From the NCBI RefSeq assembly GCF_000760295.1, contig NZ_JNBA01000036.1, positions 1 through 64,000 on the forward strand: a stretch of DNA of 64,000 nt, given 5' to 3'. The stretch is from Prochlorococcus sp. MIT 0701. GTDB taxonomy: Bacteria > Cyanobacteriota > Cyanobacteriia > PCC-6307 > Cyanobiaceae. A program made the position numbers and the translations under genes. Under the pieces are notes generated by a model, which worked only from the letters and a program-made list of their open reading frames with translations, had not been told where the DNA came from and ran no database searches. Positions 35,464 to 45,607 of this stretch are shown piece by piece (position 1 is the stretch's first letter; each line of letters opens with the position of its first letter).

Positions 35464-38142
35464 TCAGCCCAAGGCTTGCTTCAGCTCAACCTTTGCCGCT
35501 TCTAATGCTCCATCCAAAGCCGCTCCATCGCGCCCGCCCGCCTGAGCCAGATTCGGGCGACCGCCACCGCCGCCGCCGCAACGCTTAGCGATCGAGCCAA
35601 TGAACTTGCCCGCTTGCTGACCTTGAGCGATCACGGCTTTGCCAAAAGCTGCCACCAAAATCACCTTGCCTTCGTCGCTCGGATCAGGCAAACCTCCCAA
35701 CACAACAGCAGCACCATCCCCCAATTGATCCAATAAACCCTGAGCTGCGTTTTGTAAGCCCGCACCCTCCACACCATCAAGACGGGCCACCAACAACTGG
35801 TACTCACCAACAGCTACTGCCTGGGTTGCCAAGGCCGCGGACTTCGCGACCGCTAATTCAGCTCGTGCTGCAGTCAATGCTTTTTGGCTGCTCTTTAGCT
35901 CCTCCTGCAGCGATGTCACCCGTTCGACGATTTCGCTGGGCTGCGCCTTAAAGCGATCACCGAGCTGCTTCACCACCTCATCGCGCTCATTGAGATAAGC
36001 CAGCACCGCCGGACCGGCTACCGCCTCAATCCGCCGAATTCCTGCAGCAACACTGCTCTCAGCAACGATCTTGAACAAGCCGATCTCAGCTGTATTGGCC
36101 ACATGGGTTCCGCCGCACAGTTCCATCGACACACCTGGCACATCCACCACGCGCACCACATCGGCGTACTTCTCACCGAACATCGCCACAGCACCGGCAG
36201 CCTTGGCCTCCTCGATCACCATCTCCTCAACAATCAGATCATGAGATTCCGTGATCCAACCGTTAATCAAAACCTCAATCTGCTCGAGTTCCTTGGCCGT
36301 AACAGCTCGCGAACAGTGGAAGTCGAAGCGCAAGCGATCGAAGTCCACCAGAGAACCTGCCTGACCGATCCCCGAATCAACGACCTGCTTGAGAGCCGCC
36401 TGCAAGAGGTGAGTTGCAGTGTGATTGGCCTGGGCACGGCGACGACAGGCCCGATCCACCTGAGCGTTGACCAAGTCCCCCAGGGCTAACGTGCCGCGCT
36501 CAATACGACCAAAATGCACAAATACGTTGCGATGACGACTCACATCGTCAACAGCCACGATCACACCATTGCCGCCGGAGCCTTCACCCGAAAGCACACC
36601 GTGATCACCCACCTGGCCGCCACTTTCACCGTAGAAGGGCGTGGTATCGAGCACAATCTGCACACTGTCACCAGCGCTGGCTCGTTCGGCCGACTCCCCA
36701 TTCACGACTAAGGCCAAGACACAGCAGGGCTGCTCCAAGACCTCATAACCCTTGAAGCGAGTGGCCTCCAACTCAGCGGCCATTTGCTCGATAGCCCCCT
36801 GAAGCGTGAGATCAATGCTCACTGCAGCGGCCTTAGCCCGCTGACGTTGCTGATCCATCGCTTGCTCAAATCCTTGGAGGTCCACAGTCAAGCCATGCTC
36901 TTCAGCAATCTCCTGGGTAAGTTCCAAAGGAAAGCCATAGGTGTCGTACAACTCAAAGGCCTGGACCCCTGAAATCATCTGGGGCTTAGCAACCAACACA
37001 TCAGCCAGCAACTTCTCTCCACGCTCCAACGTTTCCAAGAAGCGGGCCTCCTCGCGATTGAGTTCCGCCAGAATCAGCTTTCGGCGCTCCTCAAGCTGGG
37101 GGTAAGCCTCCACCATTAAGGCAATCGCCGCTTCCCCCATTGCCTGCAGGAAAGGCTTCTCGATCCCGACCAGTCGCCCATGACGAACCACTCTGCGTAG
37201 CAAACGCCGCATGATGTAACCGCGGCCAAGGTTGCTAGCAGTAACCCCATCACAGATCAGATGCGTAATCGCGCGGCAGTGATCGCCGATCACCTTGAAG
37301 CTGGTCTTCCCCTTGTCATCAAGCTTTTGATAATCGAGACCCGCCAGCCCAGCAGCCGTCTCGATCAATGGGTAAATAATGTCAGTTTCATAGTTATTAG
37401 GTACGTCCTGCAAAATCTGAGCCATCCGCTCCAAGCCCATGCCGGTATCAATATTGCGCTTCGCGAGTGGGGTGAGATTGCCCTCCCCATCGCGGTTGTA
37501 TTGCATAAAAACCAGGTTGTAGAACTCAACAAAACGACCGTCGTCTTCCAGATCAATGTCGTCGTTGCCCAGATCAGGCTTGAAGTCGTAATAGATCTCC
37601 GAACAAGGCCCACAGGGGCCAGTTGGCCCTGAAGCCCAAAAATTATCAGCCTCATCCATACGAATGATGCGCTTGGGGTTCACCCCCACCACATCGCGCC
37701 AGATGGCCTCAGCCTCATCGTCCTCACGAAATACGCTCACCACCAAATTCTTCGGATCAAGTCCAAACACCTCAGTCGTGAGCTCCCAGGCCCACTCAAT
37801 CGCTTGTTGCTTGAAGTAATCGCCAAAAGAAAAGTTGCCAAGCATCTCAAAAAACGTGTGATGCCGCGCTGTGCGCCCCACGTTCTCGATGTCATTCGTG
37901 CGAATACATTTCTGGCTACTGGTGGCCCGCGGCGCAGGGCGTTCAGCCTGTCCCATGAAAACGGGCTTAAACGGCAGCATTCCAGCGATGGTTAATAGCA
38001 CCGTGGGATCTTCAGGAACCAACGAAGCACTAGGAATCACCTGATGCGCACGCTCAGCAAAAAATGTCAGAAAAGCACTGCGGATCTCTGCCCCAGTGCG
38101 AGGTCCCGACTCACCAGAACGCAACGATCTTGCAACGGCCAT
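35464..38142 (-). CDS. alaS: AlaS, alanyl-tRNA synthetase
   Basis: AlaS charges tRNA(Ala) and edits mischarged Ser/Gly. The 892-residue length from ATG at 38142 ([20 protein letters not shown]) is normal. The class II core ([35 protein letters not shown]) is followed by the editing domain with zinc-binding HTATHLL and CGGTHV. The C-terminal DHHA1 domain ends with [15 protein letters not shown]. The frame extends to 38268, but the extra 42 residues have no family character. A possible small forward gene overlaps that upstream region. Confidence 0.97.
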   Translation of the reverse strand: MAVARSLRSGESGPRTGAEIRSAFLTFFAERAHQVIPSASLVPEDPTVLLTIAGMLPFKPVFMGQAERPAPRATSSQKCIRTNDIENVGRTARHHTFFEMLGNFSFGDYFKQQAIEWAWELTTEVFGLDPKNLVVSVFREDDEAEAIWRDVVGVNPKRIIRMDEADNFWASGPTGPCGPCSEIYYDFKPDLGNDDIDLEDDGRFVEFYNLVFMQYNRDGEGNLTPLAKRNIDTGMGLERMAQILQDVPNNYETDIIYPLIETAAGLAGLDYQKLDDKGKTSFKVIGDHCRAITHLICDGVTASNLGRGYIMRRLLRRVVRHGRLVGIEKPFLQAMGEAAIALMVEAYPQLEERRKLILAELNREEARFLETLERGEKLLADVLVAKPQMISGVQAFELYDTYGFPLELTQEIAEEHGLTVDLQGFEQAMDQQRQRAKAAAVSIDLTLQGAIEQMAAELEATRFKGYEVLEQPCCVLALVVNGESAERASAGDSVQIVLDTTPFYGESGGQVGDHGVLSGEGSGGNGVIVAVDDVSRHRNVFVHFGRIERGTLALGDLVNAQVDRACRRRAQANHTATHLLQAALKQVVDSGIGQAGSLVDFDRLRFDFHCSRAVTAKELEQIEVLINGWITESHDLIVEEMVIEEAKAAGAVAMFGEKYADVVRVVDVPGVSMELCGGTHVANTAEIGLFKIVAESSVAAGIRRIEAVAGPAVLAYLNERDEVVKQLGDRFKAQPSEIVERVTSLQEELKSSQKALTAARAELAVAKSAALATQAVAVGEYQLLVARLDGVEGAGLQNAAQGLLDQLGDGAAVVLGGLPDPSDEGKVILVAAFGKAVIAQGQQAGKFIGSIAKRCGGGGGGRPNLAQAGGRDGAALDGALEAAKVELKQALG

Positions 38143-38177
38143 GAAGAATTCGGACGTGGAACAAGGATCCACCAGCC

Positions 38178-38339
38178 ATGATCGCCTTTGGACCTCCATA
38201 TGACGTTGGCCGCCACCCCAACCAACCCAATGGTTGGGACCCAGATGTATTTGCATTCGCTTGGCCAATGCCGACTTCAGGCATGCGTGCAGCCCTGTTG
38301 AACCTGCCCTTCAAACTGGCAATGCACTTGCGCTCCTAG
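38178..38339 (+). CDS. possible 53-residue small protein
   Basis: A short frame starts at ATG 38178, ten bases after AAGGA, and reads [20 protein letters not shown] and [20 protein letters not shown] before ending LRS. The composition looks protein-like rather than random, with a hydrophobic C-terminal half. It lies in the spacer between divergent alaS and the SNF2 helicase gene. No family was recognised; this is a candidate only. Confidence 0.35.
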   Translation: MIAFGPPYDVGRHPNQPNGWDPDVFAFAWPMPTSGMRAALLNLPFKLAMHLRS

Positions 38340-38533
38340 GGATTATTGGGCTTGCTCTATTGCAGCTGTCGCTTGCCTAATCCAAAGCCGCACCCCCCTA
38401 AAGCAGCAAGCCATAGCTAGGGGACCGGCGCCCTGGCATGATTGGTTGTGGAACTCCTGCGTGGATGGTTGCCGTTGATCGGCAGTGCACTCCTGCTCCA
38501 AGAAACCCAACACATACTTTTCGCGTCGCGGCC

Positions 38534-41500
38534 ATGAGCCTGCTGCACGCCACCTGGCTCCCAGCCATCCGTACTCCGACCAGCTCCGGTCGCCCTGCGC
38601 TCCTTGTGTGGGCAGATACCTGGCGAGTCGCTACCCCAGCAGGACCCGCAGCAACTCCCGCACTCCACCCCTTCACCCTTAGCCCAGACGATCTACGTGC
38701 CTGGCTGATTGAGCGCGATCTACTACCCGATGAAATCATCGACGCCACAGCCTGTCTGACCCTGCCTAGCCGAACACTCAAACCGCGAAGCAAAGCCAAG
38801 AACTTATCGACTGAATCCGACGAAGCCAACGACCACAAAACAAGTTGGACAGGACTGCCCTTACAAGCAGGCGAACCCATTCCTAAACAGACTGAATGGT
38901 GGCCCTGGCAGGTGCAAGGCCTGGCAGTGGAACCTGCTGCCGCAACGGCCTGGCTCTCGAAACTGCCTCTTTCAGGAGATCATCCTGATCTGGCCGATGA
39001 ACTGCGCTGGTGGAGCCATCTACAGCGCTGGGCCCTGAGCATGATTGCTCGCGGACGTTGGCTACCCCAGGTGGAACTCAGCAAGGGAGAGGGCTATCCC
39101 CACCGAGCACGCTGGACACCGCTACTCAACCGTGAAGATGATCGCCGCCGCCTCGAAGACCTTGCCGCTCAGCTTCCCTTAGTGGCCACCTGCGCCCTCC
39201 CCTGGCGGGAGCCCACCGGAAGGCGTAGCAACCGAATGACCCGCCTAAGACCAGAGGCGATGCGAGCCGCTAACCCTGTGGCTTCATGCCGACCCCGCAG
39301 CGGTCGCCTTCGCGTAGCCAGCCTGCTGGAAGAACTCTTGGATGCCCAACTGCGCACCGGGTTTGAAGCGAGTGAGCAAGGACTAGACCCATTGCTCACA
39401 GCCTGGCAGGAAGCACTCGGGTCGGACAGCGGCGTGATCAACCTCCCCGATGAGGAAGCAGAACGTCTAGCTACAGCAAGCAACCATTGGCGAGAAGGCG
39501 TCGCTGGCAACGTCGCACCAGCCAGGGCCTGCTTAGAACTCTTCACTCCCGGCGAAGGGGAAGACCTCTGGGAGCTGCGCTTCGCCTTACAGGCTGAGGC
39601 TGATCCCACCATCAAAGTACCGGCCGCAGCAGCCTGGGCAGCTGGTCCCAAGGTCCTGCAACTAGGCGAAATCCGTGTGGAACATCCAGGCGAGGTGCTA
39701 CTGGAAGGCATGGGACGAGCCCTCACGGTGTTTGCACCAATCGAGCGAGGCCTCGACAGCGCCACACCAGAAGCAATGCAGCTCACCCCTGCCGAAGCCT
39801 TTGTACTGGTGCGCACTGCAGCGGCACAACTGCGTGATGTTGGCGTTGGCGTGGAATTACCTGCCAGCCTCTCGGGAGGGCTGGCCAGTCGCCTAGGCCT
39901 AGCGATCAAGGCGGAGCTATCGGAGAGATCTAGAGGATTCACTTTGGGCGAAACCCTCGACTGGAGTTGGGAGCTAATGATCGGTGGCGTCACCCTGACG
40001 CTTCGCGAACTGGAGCGACTAGCAAGCAAGCGCAGCCCGCTTGTCAACCACAAGGGCGCCTGGATCGAATTACGCCCCAACGATCTCAAGCATGCGGAAC
40101 ACTTCTGCAGCGTCAATCCAGGCATCAGCCTCGACGATGCCTTGCGCCTTACCGCAAGCGACGGCGACACGCTGATGAGACTGCCCGTGCACCGCTTTGA
40201 GGCCGGTCCACGACTACAGGCGGTGTTGGAGCAATACCACCAGCAAAAAGCTCCTGACCCCCTACCTGCTCCCGAAGGCTTCTGCGGTCAGCTAAGGCCT
40301 TATCAGGAAAGGGGGCTGGGTTGGCTGGCCTTCCTGCATCGCTTCGATCAAGGGGCATGCCTGGCCGACGACATGGGCCTGGGCAAAACGATCCAGCTAC
40401 TGGCATTCCTCCAACACCTCAAGGCCGAGCAGGAACTCAAACGGCCGGTATTGCTTATCGCTCCCACGTCCGTACTCACCAACTGGAAGCGAGAGGCATT
40501 GGCCTTCACACCAGAGTTAAACGTCCGCGAACACTATGGGCCGCGTCGGCCCTCTACCCCCGCCGCCTTAAAGAAAGCACTCAAAGGCTTAGACCTCGTT
40601 CTCACCAGTTACGGGCTACTTCAGCGCGATAGTGAACTACTGGAAACGGTCGACTGGCAAGGAGTAGTCATCGATGAAGCCCAAGCCATTAAGAACCCCA
40701 ACGCCAAACAGAGCCAAGCAGCACGCGATATGGGCCGCCCAGACAAAAACAATCGCTTCAGGATTGCTCTTACCGGCACACCCGTAGAAAACCGAGTCAG
40801 TGAACTTTGGGCACTGATGGACTTCCTCAACCCAAGGGTTCTCGGTGAAGAAGACTTCTTCCGCCAGCGCTACCGGCTGCCGATTGAGCGCTACGGCGAC
40901 ATGTCTTCCCTGCGAGACCTCAAGGGACGTGTTGGTCCCTTCATCCTGCGACGACTAAAAACCGACAAGGCCATCATCTCCGACCTACCCGAAAAGGTAG
41001 AGCTGAGCGAATGGGTAGGCCTGAGCAAAGAACAGGCAGCGCTCTATCGCAACACAGTCGATGAAACACTGGAGGCCATTGCCCGCGCACCCAGGGGTCA
41101 ACGTCATGGCAAGGTGCTCGGACTGCTCACCCGACTGAAGCAAATCTGCAACCATCCCGCCCTAGCCCTCAAAGAGAAAACCGTTGAAAAAGGCTTCATG
41201 GACCGCTCCGCCAAACTGCTTCGTTTGGAAGAAATTCTTGAGGAAGTGATCGAGGCAGGAGATCGCGCCCTGTTGTTCACCCAATTCGCAGAATGGGGTC
41301 ATCTGCTTAAGGACTACCTGCAACAACGCTGGCGCTTTGAAGTTCCCTTCCTTCACGGCAGCACAAGCAAAACTGAACGTCAGGCCATGGTTGATCGCTT
41401 CCAGGAGGATCCACGTGGACCCCAACTATTCCTGCTGTCACTCAAAGCCGGTGGCCTAGGCCTAAACCTCACGCGAGCCAGCCATGTGTTTCATGTCGAT

Positions 41501-41737
41501 CGCTGGTGGAATCCTGCCGTAGAAAACCAGGCCACTGATCGCGCTTACAGGATCGGGCAAACCAATCGGGTAATGGTGCACAAATTCATCACCAGCGGCT
41601 CAGTTGAAGAGAAAATTGATCGCATGATTCGCGAAAAATCTCGACTTGCCGAAGACATCATTGGCTCTGGAGAAGACTGGTTGGGTGGCTTAGGCGTCAG
41701 TCAATTGCGCGAACTAGTGGCCCTAGAAGACAGCTGA
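38534..41737 (+). CDS. SNF2-family helicase
   Basis: The 1067-residue protein is a bacterial SNF2/RapA-type ATP-dependent DNA translocase. About 500 residues of an SNF2-associated N-terminal region precede the helicase core. The core has Walker A ADDMGLGKTIQLLAFL, the DEAQ box (VIDEAQAIKNP), motif III LTGTPVENR and the C-terminal helicase half (FLHGSTSKTER, LSLKAGGLGLNLTRASHVFH, DRAYRIGQ). ATG at 38534 was chosen; the frame is open to 38438. It is followed after 15 bases by a SWIM zinc-finger gene, the usual partner of these helicases. A role in DNA repair or nucleoid remodelling is inferred. Confidence 0.93.
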   Translation: MSLLHATWLPAIRTPTSSGRPALLVWADTWRVATPAGPAATPALHPFTLSPDDLRAWLIERDLLPDEIIDATACLTLPSRTLKPRSKAKNLSTESDEANDHKTSWTGLPLQAGEPIPKQTEWWPWQVQGLAVEPAAATAWLSKLPLSGDHPDLADELRWWSHLQRWALSMIARGRWLPQVELSKGEGYPHRARWTPLLNREDDRRRLEDLAAQLPLVATCALPWREPTGRRSNRMTRLRPEAMRAANPVASCRPRSGRLRVASLLEELLDAQLRTGFEASEQGLDPLLTAWQEALGSDSGVINLPDEEAERLATASNHWREGVAGNVAPARACLELFTPGEGEDLWELRFALQAEADPTIKVPAAAAWAAGPKVLQLGEIRVEHPGEVLLEGMGRALTVFAPIERGLDSATPEAMQLTPAEAFVLVRTAAAQLRDVGVGVELPASLSGGLASRLGLAIKAELSERSRGFTLGETLDWSWELMIGGVTLTLRELERLASKRSPLVNHKGAWIELRPNDLKHAEHFCSVNPGISLDDALRLTASDGDTLMRLPVHRFEAGPRLQAVLEQYHQQKAPDPLPAPEGFCGQLRPYQERGLGWLAFLHRFDQGACLADDMGLGKTIQLLAFLQHLKAEQELKRPVLLIAPTSVLTNWKREALAFTPELNVREHYGPRRPSTPAALKKALKGLDLVLTSYGLLQRDSELLETVDWQGVVIDEAQAIKNPNAKQSQAARDMGRPDKNNRFRIALTGTPVENRVSELWALMDFLNPRVLGEEDFFRQRYRLPIERYGDMSSLRDLKGRVGPFILRRLKTDKAIISDLPEKVELSEWVGLSKEQAALYRNTVDETLEAIARAPRGQRHGKVLGLLTRLKQICNHPALALKEKTVEKGFMDRSAKLLRLEEILEEVIEAGDRALLFTQFAEWGHLLKDYLQQRWRFEVPFLHGSTSKTERQAMVDRFQEDPRGPQLFLLSLKAGGLGLNLTRASHVFHVDRWWNPAVENQATDRAYRIGQTNRVMVHKFITSGSVEEKIDRMIREKSRLAEDIIGSGEDWLGGLGVSQLRELVALEDS

Positions 41738-41752
41738 TTCAAAGATGACGTC

Positions 41753-42649
41753 ATGACAAGCAGCACCAACAACACCAGCATCACAACCGCCCTAGGGGAA
41801 GAAGGGCTAGGGCAACAGCCTTGGTGGGTGGAGCAATGGATGGAATTGATTAATTCCTACCGCTTCAAAAAGCGACTTGAGCGTGCCTGGACCTACGCCA
41901 GAGAAGGCAATGTCACCTCAATACGCTTCGAGGGTCGCCGAGTACATGCCCGCGTCCAGGGCACCGGCGAAGACCCCTACAAGGTGAAGCTCTGGCTCGA
42001 TGTCCTCAACGACGAAGACTGGAAGTATGTACTTGAAGCCCTTACCCAGAAAGCGCGCTGGTCTGCCCAGTTGCTGGCAGGGATCATGCCGGCTGACATC
42101 GAGCGTGCATTTGCAGCCAGTGGGCGACGTCTATTTCCCTTCAAGCTGCAGGAAGTCCGCAGTGAATGCAGCTGCCCAGATAAAGCCAATCCATGCAAAC
42201 ACATCAGTGCCATCTATTTCCTGATGGGGGATCGCTTCAGTGAAGACCCCTTTGTGCTGTTTCAGCTACGCGGTCGCACCCGCAGCAAATTGCTTGCAGA
42301 TCTAGCCGAACAACGGCGTGATGCACTAGCAAAACTAGCTGAAACAACTGCCGAAAAGAATGAGATTCCTGCTGAGCCAACCAGCAGCGACGACCTGCCT
42401 GTACCACCCCATCCGGCCGTTGTGGACCCGAGCTTATGGTGGCGATACGACTCCAACCTCGATGCCGATCTGGTCGTCATTACTCCAGCCATGGAAGGCG
42501 ACACAGGGCTCGATGCAGCAGGAGATCTACCCCTAGCCGAAGAACCCCGCTTCCCAAAAGCCCGTCAGACTTTCCTGAATCATCTCAGGGAGCAGGGGCA
42601 AGCCCTATCCCAGCAAGCCATGCTTCAGGCGATGGCGACCGGTGGTTGA
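41753..42649 (+). CDS. SWIM zinc-finger protein
   Basis: The 298-residue protein contains a SWIM motif, SECSCPDKANPCKHISAIYF (CxC...CxH, around residues 138-152). This zinc-binding fold is often paired with SNF2 ATPases for nucleic-acid or protein contact. The N-terminus (WWVEQWMELINSYRFKKRLE) is conserved in cyanobacterial members. The C-terminal third is acidic and proline-rich, probably flexible. It starts 15 bases after the SNF2 gene and overlaps the next gene by 8 bases, so all three are likely one operon. Confidence 0.88.
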   Translation: MTSSTNNTSITTALGEEGLGQQPWWVEQWMELINSYRFKKRLERAWTYAREGNVTSIRFEGRRVHARVQGTGEDPYKVKLWLDVLNDEDWKYVLEALTQKARWSAQLLAGIMPADIERAFAASGRRLFPFKLQEVRSECSCPDKANPCKHISAIYFLMGDRFSEDPFVLFQLRGRTRSKLLADLAEQRRDALAKLAETTAEKNEIPAEPTSSDDLPVPPHPAVVDPSLWWRYDSNLDADLVVITPAMEGDTGLDAAGDLPLAEEPRFPKARQTFLNHLREQGQALSQQAMLQAMATGG

Positions 42650-43118
42650 ACCCCCCTGGCTATCTTCTGAAAAGCAGGAGCTGGTGAACCTGCTTTTAAT
42701 CTCTCACCAACACGCTTTCAATCGCCCACTTCTGGCATGTGAGCGACACCAGCCTTCACAACGTCTTGCCGGTCAGGAACTGTTTGCCGCAACACAGCCT
42801 GTACTGGCCCATAGTGACGGGCACGATCCCAATCTCAGCTATGCCAATGCTGCTGCGCTTCAGCTGTGGGGTCGGCGCTGGGAAGAGATGGTCGGCATGC
42901 CTTCCCGCTTGACAGCACCAACCAGCGAACAAGATGCACGAGCCAATGCCTTAGGCAGAGCGCTGCAAAAGGATGCAATCAAGGGCTATCAAGGGATCCG
43001 TATGAACAATGAAGGGCGAAGGTTTCTAATCAATAATGCACGCATTTGGACACTCTGGAATCAAGAAGGCCTTCGCATCGGCCAAGCTGCTTTGATCGGC
43101 AGCTGGTGGTGGTTATGA
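42642..43118 (+). CDS. MEKHLA-domain protein
   Basis: The 158-residue protein is a single MEKHLA domain, a PAS-like fold. It contains VLAHSDGHDPNLSYANAAAL, QLWGRRWEEMVGMPSRL and the C-terminal IGQAALIGSWWWL. Its biochemical role is unknown; the PAS-like fold suggests sensing or small-molecule binding. GTG at 42642 overlaps the SWIM gene stop by 8 bases, so it is probably translated together with it. Confidence 0.85.
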   Translation: MVEPPWLSSEKQELVNLLLISHQHAFNRPLLACERHQPSQRLAGQELFAATQPVLAHSDGHDPNLSYANAAALQLWGRRWEEMVGMPSRLTAPTSEQDARANALGRALQKDAIKGYQGIRMNNEGRRFLINNARIWTLWNQEGLRIGQAALIGSWWWL

Positions 43119-43130
43119 GTGCACACCCCA

Positions 43131-43322
43131 TTAACAATCAAAGCTTGACGCTGCCTTGAAACCAAGTTCCTGCAATAAATCAAGGGAATCATCAGGCAAT
43201 ACGCATGGACTATTTTCTGATACATTAAGTTCAGACAAAATAAACAGATTAGCTTTATGGCAATCACTTAAGCCTTGAACATTTTCTACCTTGAGAATCC
43301 AAGAATGCTGGCCATCAGCCAA
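43131..43322 (-). CDS. possible small hypothetical protein (63 residues)
   Basis: The reverse-strand frame reads MADGQHSWILKVENVQGLSD, then CHKANLFILSELNVSENSPC, and ends GFKAASSFDC. Codon choice looks like that of real genes. The start would be TTG at 43322 with AAAGGAAG almost directly before it, closer than usual. No family was recognised. Confidence 0.33.
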   Translation of the reverse strand: MADGQHSWILKVENVQGLSDCHKANLFILSELNVSENSPCVLPDDSLDLLQELGFKAASSFDC

Positions 43323-43526
43323 TCTTCCTTTGATCTATTTAAGCTCCTGAAAAAGCAACTCGATACATCCCACTTATCGCCACAACTAAAATTATACAAA
43401 CAAAAATAACTTATACAGTTAGACTTGAACAGTTGAGCTTAGGCAAAGCCGCCATCAATATAAAAATTACTGACCTGACCCTGGTGGTCATTGCTTAAGT
43501 CAAGGGCTCAATAGAGCCGAAAACAC

Positions 43527-43712
43527 TTAGCTGTCAAACAACAACGAAAAGTCTCTGATCCTGCTGTCAAAGTTTTGGACCATGAACTGCTCAAAACATT
43601 TTGCTATGGGATCTTGAGCCATCACTTCCACTTGTCCTAAGGGCGAGCGCGCGAACAGATAAAAGCGGCCTGGCGCGTTGCAATTCGAGAGATCACCGTC
43701 GCCAAAAACCAA
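43527..43712 (-). pseudogene. possible gene fragment
   Basis: The frame reads DLSNCNAPGRFYLFARSPLG, then QVEVMAQDPIAKCFEQFMVQ and ends FSLLFDS, with gene-like codon use. The only start is TTG at 43712. A neighbouring frame reads VVRQLNRGRNVIL directly upstream, so a frameshift may have cut off the 5' part. No family was identified. Confidence 0.25.
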
Positions 43713-43775
43713 GAATCACATTGCGACCACGGTTCAGCTGACGAACGACGTGTGATGCGAACAAGACCCTTTAAA

Positions 43776-43800
43776 CACGCCTCAATGTTGTGGAGGCGTG
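43776..43800 (-). terminator. strong hairpin, possible terminator
   Basis: CACGCCTC (43776-43783) and GAGGCGTG (43793-43800) pair perfectly around a 9-base loop. Short T-containing stretches flank both sides (TTTAAA read in reverse, CTCTTTA read forward), so direction is uncertain. It isolates the TRAP operon from upstream sequence. Confidence 0.5.
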
Positions 43801-43913
43801 CTCTTTAGGAACAGCCCTAACCCAAAAAGCAGCCCCAACCTTAATTATTCAACTGACATCGTTGCCCTGAACTTGTAGATGCGCCGTAAAATCGCAGCGA
43901 CCCAGAGAACTGT

Positions 43914-45038
43914 ATGCAACGTCGAAAACTACTCGGGTCTGGCGCTACGGCTGTCTCAGCAGCCGTCGGCGCAGGCATTCTCAGTGCCTGCACAATCCGT
44001 AGAGAGGAAGAAAGCGGCAGTAAGAGCAGCCAGCCGAAGGTGCGCTGGCGCATGGCCACCAGCTGGCCCCCCTCACTAGACACGATTTACGGCGGGGCCG
44101 AAACAATCAGCCAACGGGTGAATGAACTAAGCGGCGGCAACTTCCAAATCAAGCCCTATGCCGCCGGTGAGCTCGTACCAGGCCTAGAAGTCCTTGATGC
44201 GGTTCAGGCGGGCTCCGTCGAATGCGGTCATACCGCCAGCTACTACTACATCGGCAAAAATCCCAGCTTTGCCTTCGGCACTTCCGTACCGTTTGGCCTT
44301 AGCGCACAACAACAGAACGCTTGGCTCTACGAAGCAGGTGGCAACGAAGCCATTAACAACCTCTATGCCGATTTCGGAGTGATCAGCTTTCCCGCCGGAA
44401 ACACCGGAGCACAAATGGGCGGATGGTTCAAGCGCAAACTCGAAGGTCTGAGTTCCCTTCAGGGACTCAAAATGCGCATTCCTGGTCTAGGTGGCAAGGT
44501 ACTGGCCAGCCTTGGCGTCAACGTGCAGGTTTTGCCGGGCGGAGAGATCTACCTGGCCCTCGAGCGTGGCGCAATCGATGCAGCTGAATGGACCGGTCCA
44601 TACGATGACGAAAAGCTGGGCCTAGCCAAGGCCGCGCGCTTTTACTACTACCCAGGCTGGTGGGAACCGGGCCCCACCCTTACAGCTCTGGTCAACCAAC
44701 AAGCCTGGAGCAAGCTGCCGAGCGAGTATCAAGCGATGTTCAGCACCGCCTGTTACGAAGCCAACCTCACCATGCTCAGCCGATACGACACCCTCAATGG
44801 GGCTGCTCTGCAAAGACTTTTAAAGGGCAACACCGAACTGGTTCCCTATGACCAAAGCATCCTTAAAGCTGCCCAGGAAGCAGCCTTCCAGCTCTATAGC
44901 GATACCGCCGCGAAAGATGCCAGCTTCCGCAACCTTCTTCAGCAATGGCAAGGCTTCCGCAAAGAGGTTTACGCCTGGAACAACGTCAATGAGTTCTCAT
45001 TCGCTCGCTTCAGTTACGACCAACTGAAAGGAAGTTGA
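43914..45038 (+). CDS. TRAP transporter periplasmic solute-binding protein (DctP type)
   Basis: The 374-residue protein is the substrate-binding part of a TRAP transporter. The N-terminus MQRRKLLGSGATAVSAAVGA is Tat-like (twin Arg), and ILSAC forms a lipobox, so it is probably a Tat-exported lipoprotein. The mature part has DctP features such as RWRMATSWPPSLDTIYGGAE, LEVLDAVQAGSVECGHTASY and AIDAAEWTGPYDD. It resembles the COG4663 branch, which in Synechocystis includes the Gtr glutamate transporter; the substrate here is not proven. The three subunit genes overlap or abut and form one operon. Confidence 0.92.
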   Translation: MQRRKLLGSGATAVSAAVGAGILSACTIRREEESGSKSSQPKVRWRMATSWPPSLDTIYGGAETISQRVNELSGGNFQIKPYAAGELVPGLEVLDAVQAGSVECGHTASYYYIGKNPSFAFGTSVPFGLSAQQQNAWLYEAGGNEAINNLYADFGVISFPAGNTGAQMGGWFKRKLEGLSSLQGLKMRIPGLGGKVLASLGVNVQVLPGGEIYLALERGAIDAAEWTGPYDDEKLGLAKAARFYYYPGWWEPGPTLTALVNQQAWSKLPSEYQAMFSTACYEANLTMLSRYDTLNGAALQRLLKGNTELVPYDQSILKAAQEAAFQLYSDTAAKDASFRNLLQQWQGFRKEVYAWNNVNEFSFARFSYDQLKGS

Positions 45039-45607
45039 TGAGGCGCTGGCTAGACCTAGCAGAACGCCTTGACGCCTTAAACAAGGCCTTTGCAGTCGTT
45101 GCTCGCTGGTCGGTGTTAATTATGCTGGGATTAGGGCTCTGGAACGTTGTGGGGCGCTATCTGGGTGTGTCCATCGGCCACAATCTCAGCTCCAACGGTC
45201 TCATCGAAGGGCAGTGGTACCTCTTTGATCTGGTGTTCCTGCTGGGACTGGGCTGGACCCTCCAACGCCATGGGCATGTGCGGGTTGATGTGCTTCAAAG
45301 CCGCTGGGGAGCAAAGCGCCAAGCACGTATGGAGCTGCTTGGCACCCTGGTCTTCCTGTTGCCATTTGCCCTGGGAGTGATGCTGATCTCTCTCGAACCC
45401 GCCCTGCAGTCGTGGAGCATCGGCGAAGCCTCACCCGACCCCAATGGCCTGCCGCGCTACTGGGTTAAATCCCTCATCCCATTGGGCTTCCTACTCTTGG
45501 CCCTACAAGGCATCGCCGAAGCCATTCGAGCCTGGGCAAAGCTAAAAGCCCCAACATTTAGGCCATTCAACCCTGAAGGTGAACAGGGCGGAGATCCCCT
45601 TGATTGA
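45038..45607 (+). CDS. TRAP transporter small permease (DctQ type)
   Basis: The 189-residue membrane protein has four predicted helices (about 20-45, 65-80, 100-125, 140-165) and the DctQ pattern WYLFDLVFLLGLGWTLQRHG followed by HVRVDV. ATG at 45038 follows AAAGGAAG and overlaps the stop of the binding protein by one base. The large permease starts 29 bases before its end, so the three genes are translationally coupled. Confidence 0.92.
   Translation: MRRWLDLAERLDALNKAFAVVARWSVLIMLGLGLWNVVGRYLGVSIGHNLSSNGLIEGQWYLFDLVFLLGLGWTLQRHGHVRVDVLQSRWGAKRQARMELLGTLVFLLPFALGVMLISLEPALQSWSIGEASPDPNGLPRYWVKSLIPLGFLLLALQGIAEAIRAWAKLKAPTFRPFNPEGEQGGDPLD

Larger units (their letters stand above)
43119..43913. 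other. 795-bp region with weak reverse-strand coding signals
   Basis: No intact conserved gene was recognised. Two short reverse-strand frames (43131-43322 and 43527-43712) have protein-like composition, and a strong hairpin lies at 43776-43800. The right end must hold the promoter for the TRAP transporter operon. Confidence 0.5.

Noticed and set aside
39169-40170. 333-codon reverse frame inside the SNF2 gene
   Set aside because: Ser/Arg-rich translation typical of antisense to a GC-rich gene; the forward frame has clear helicase homology.
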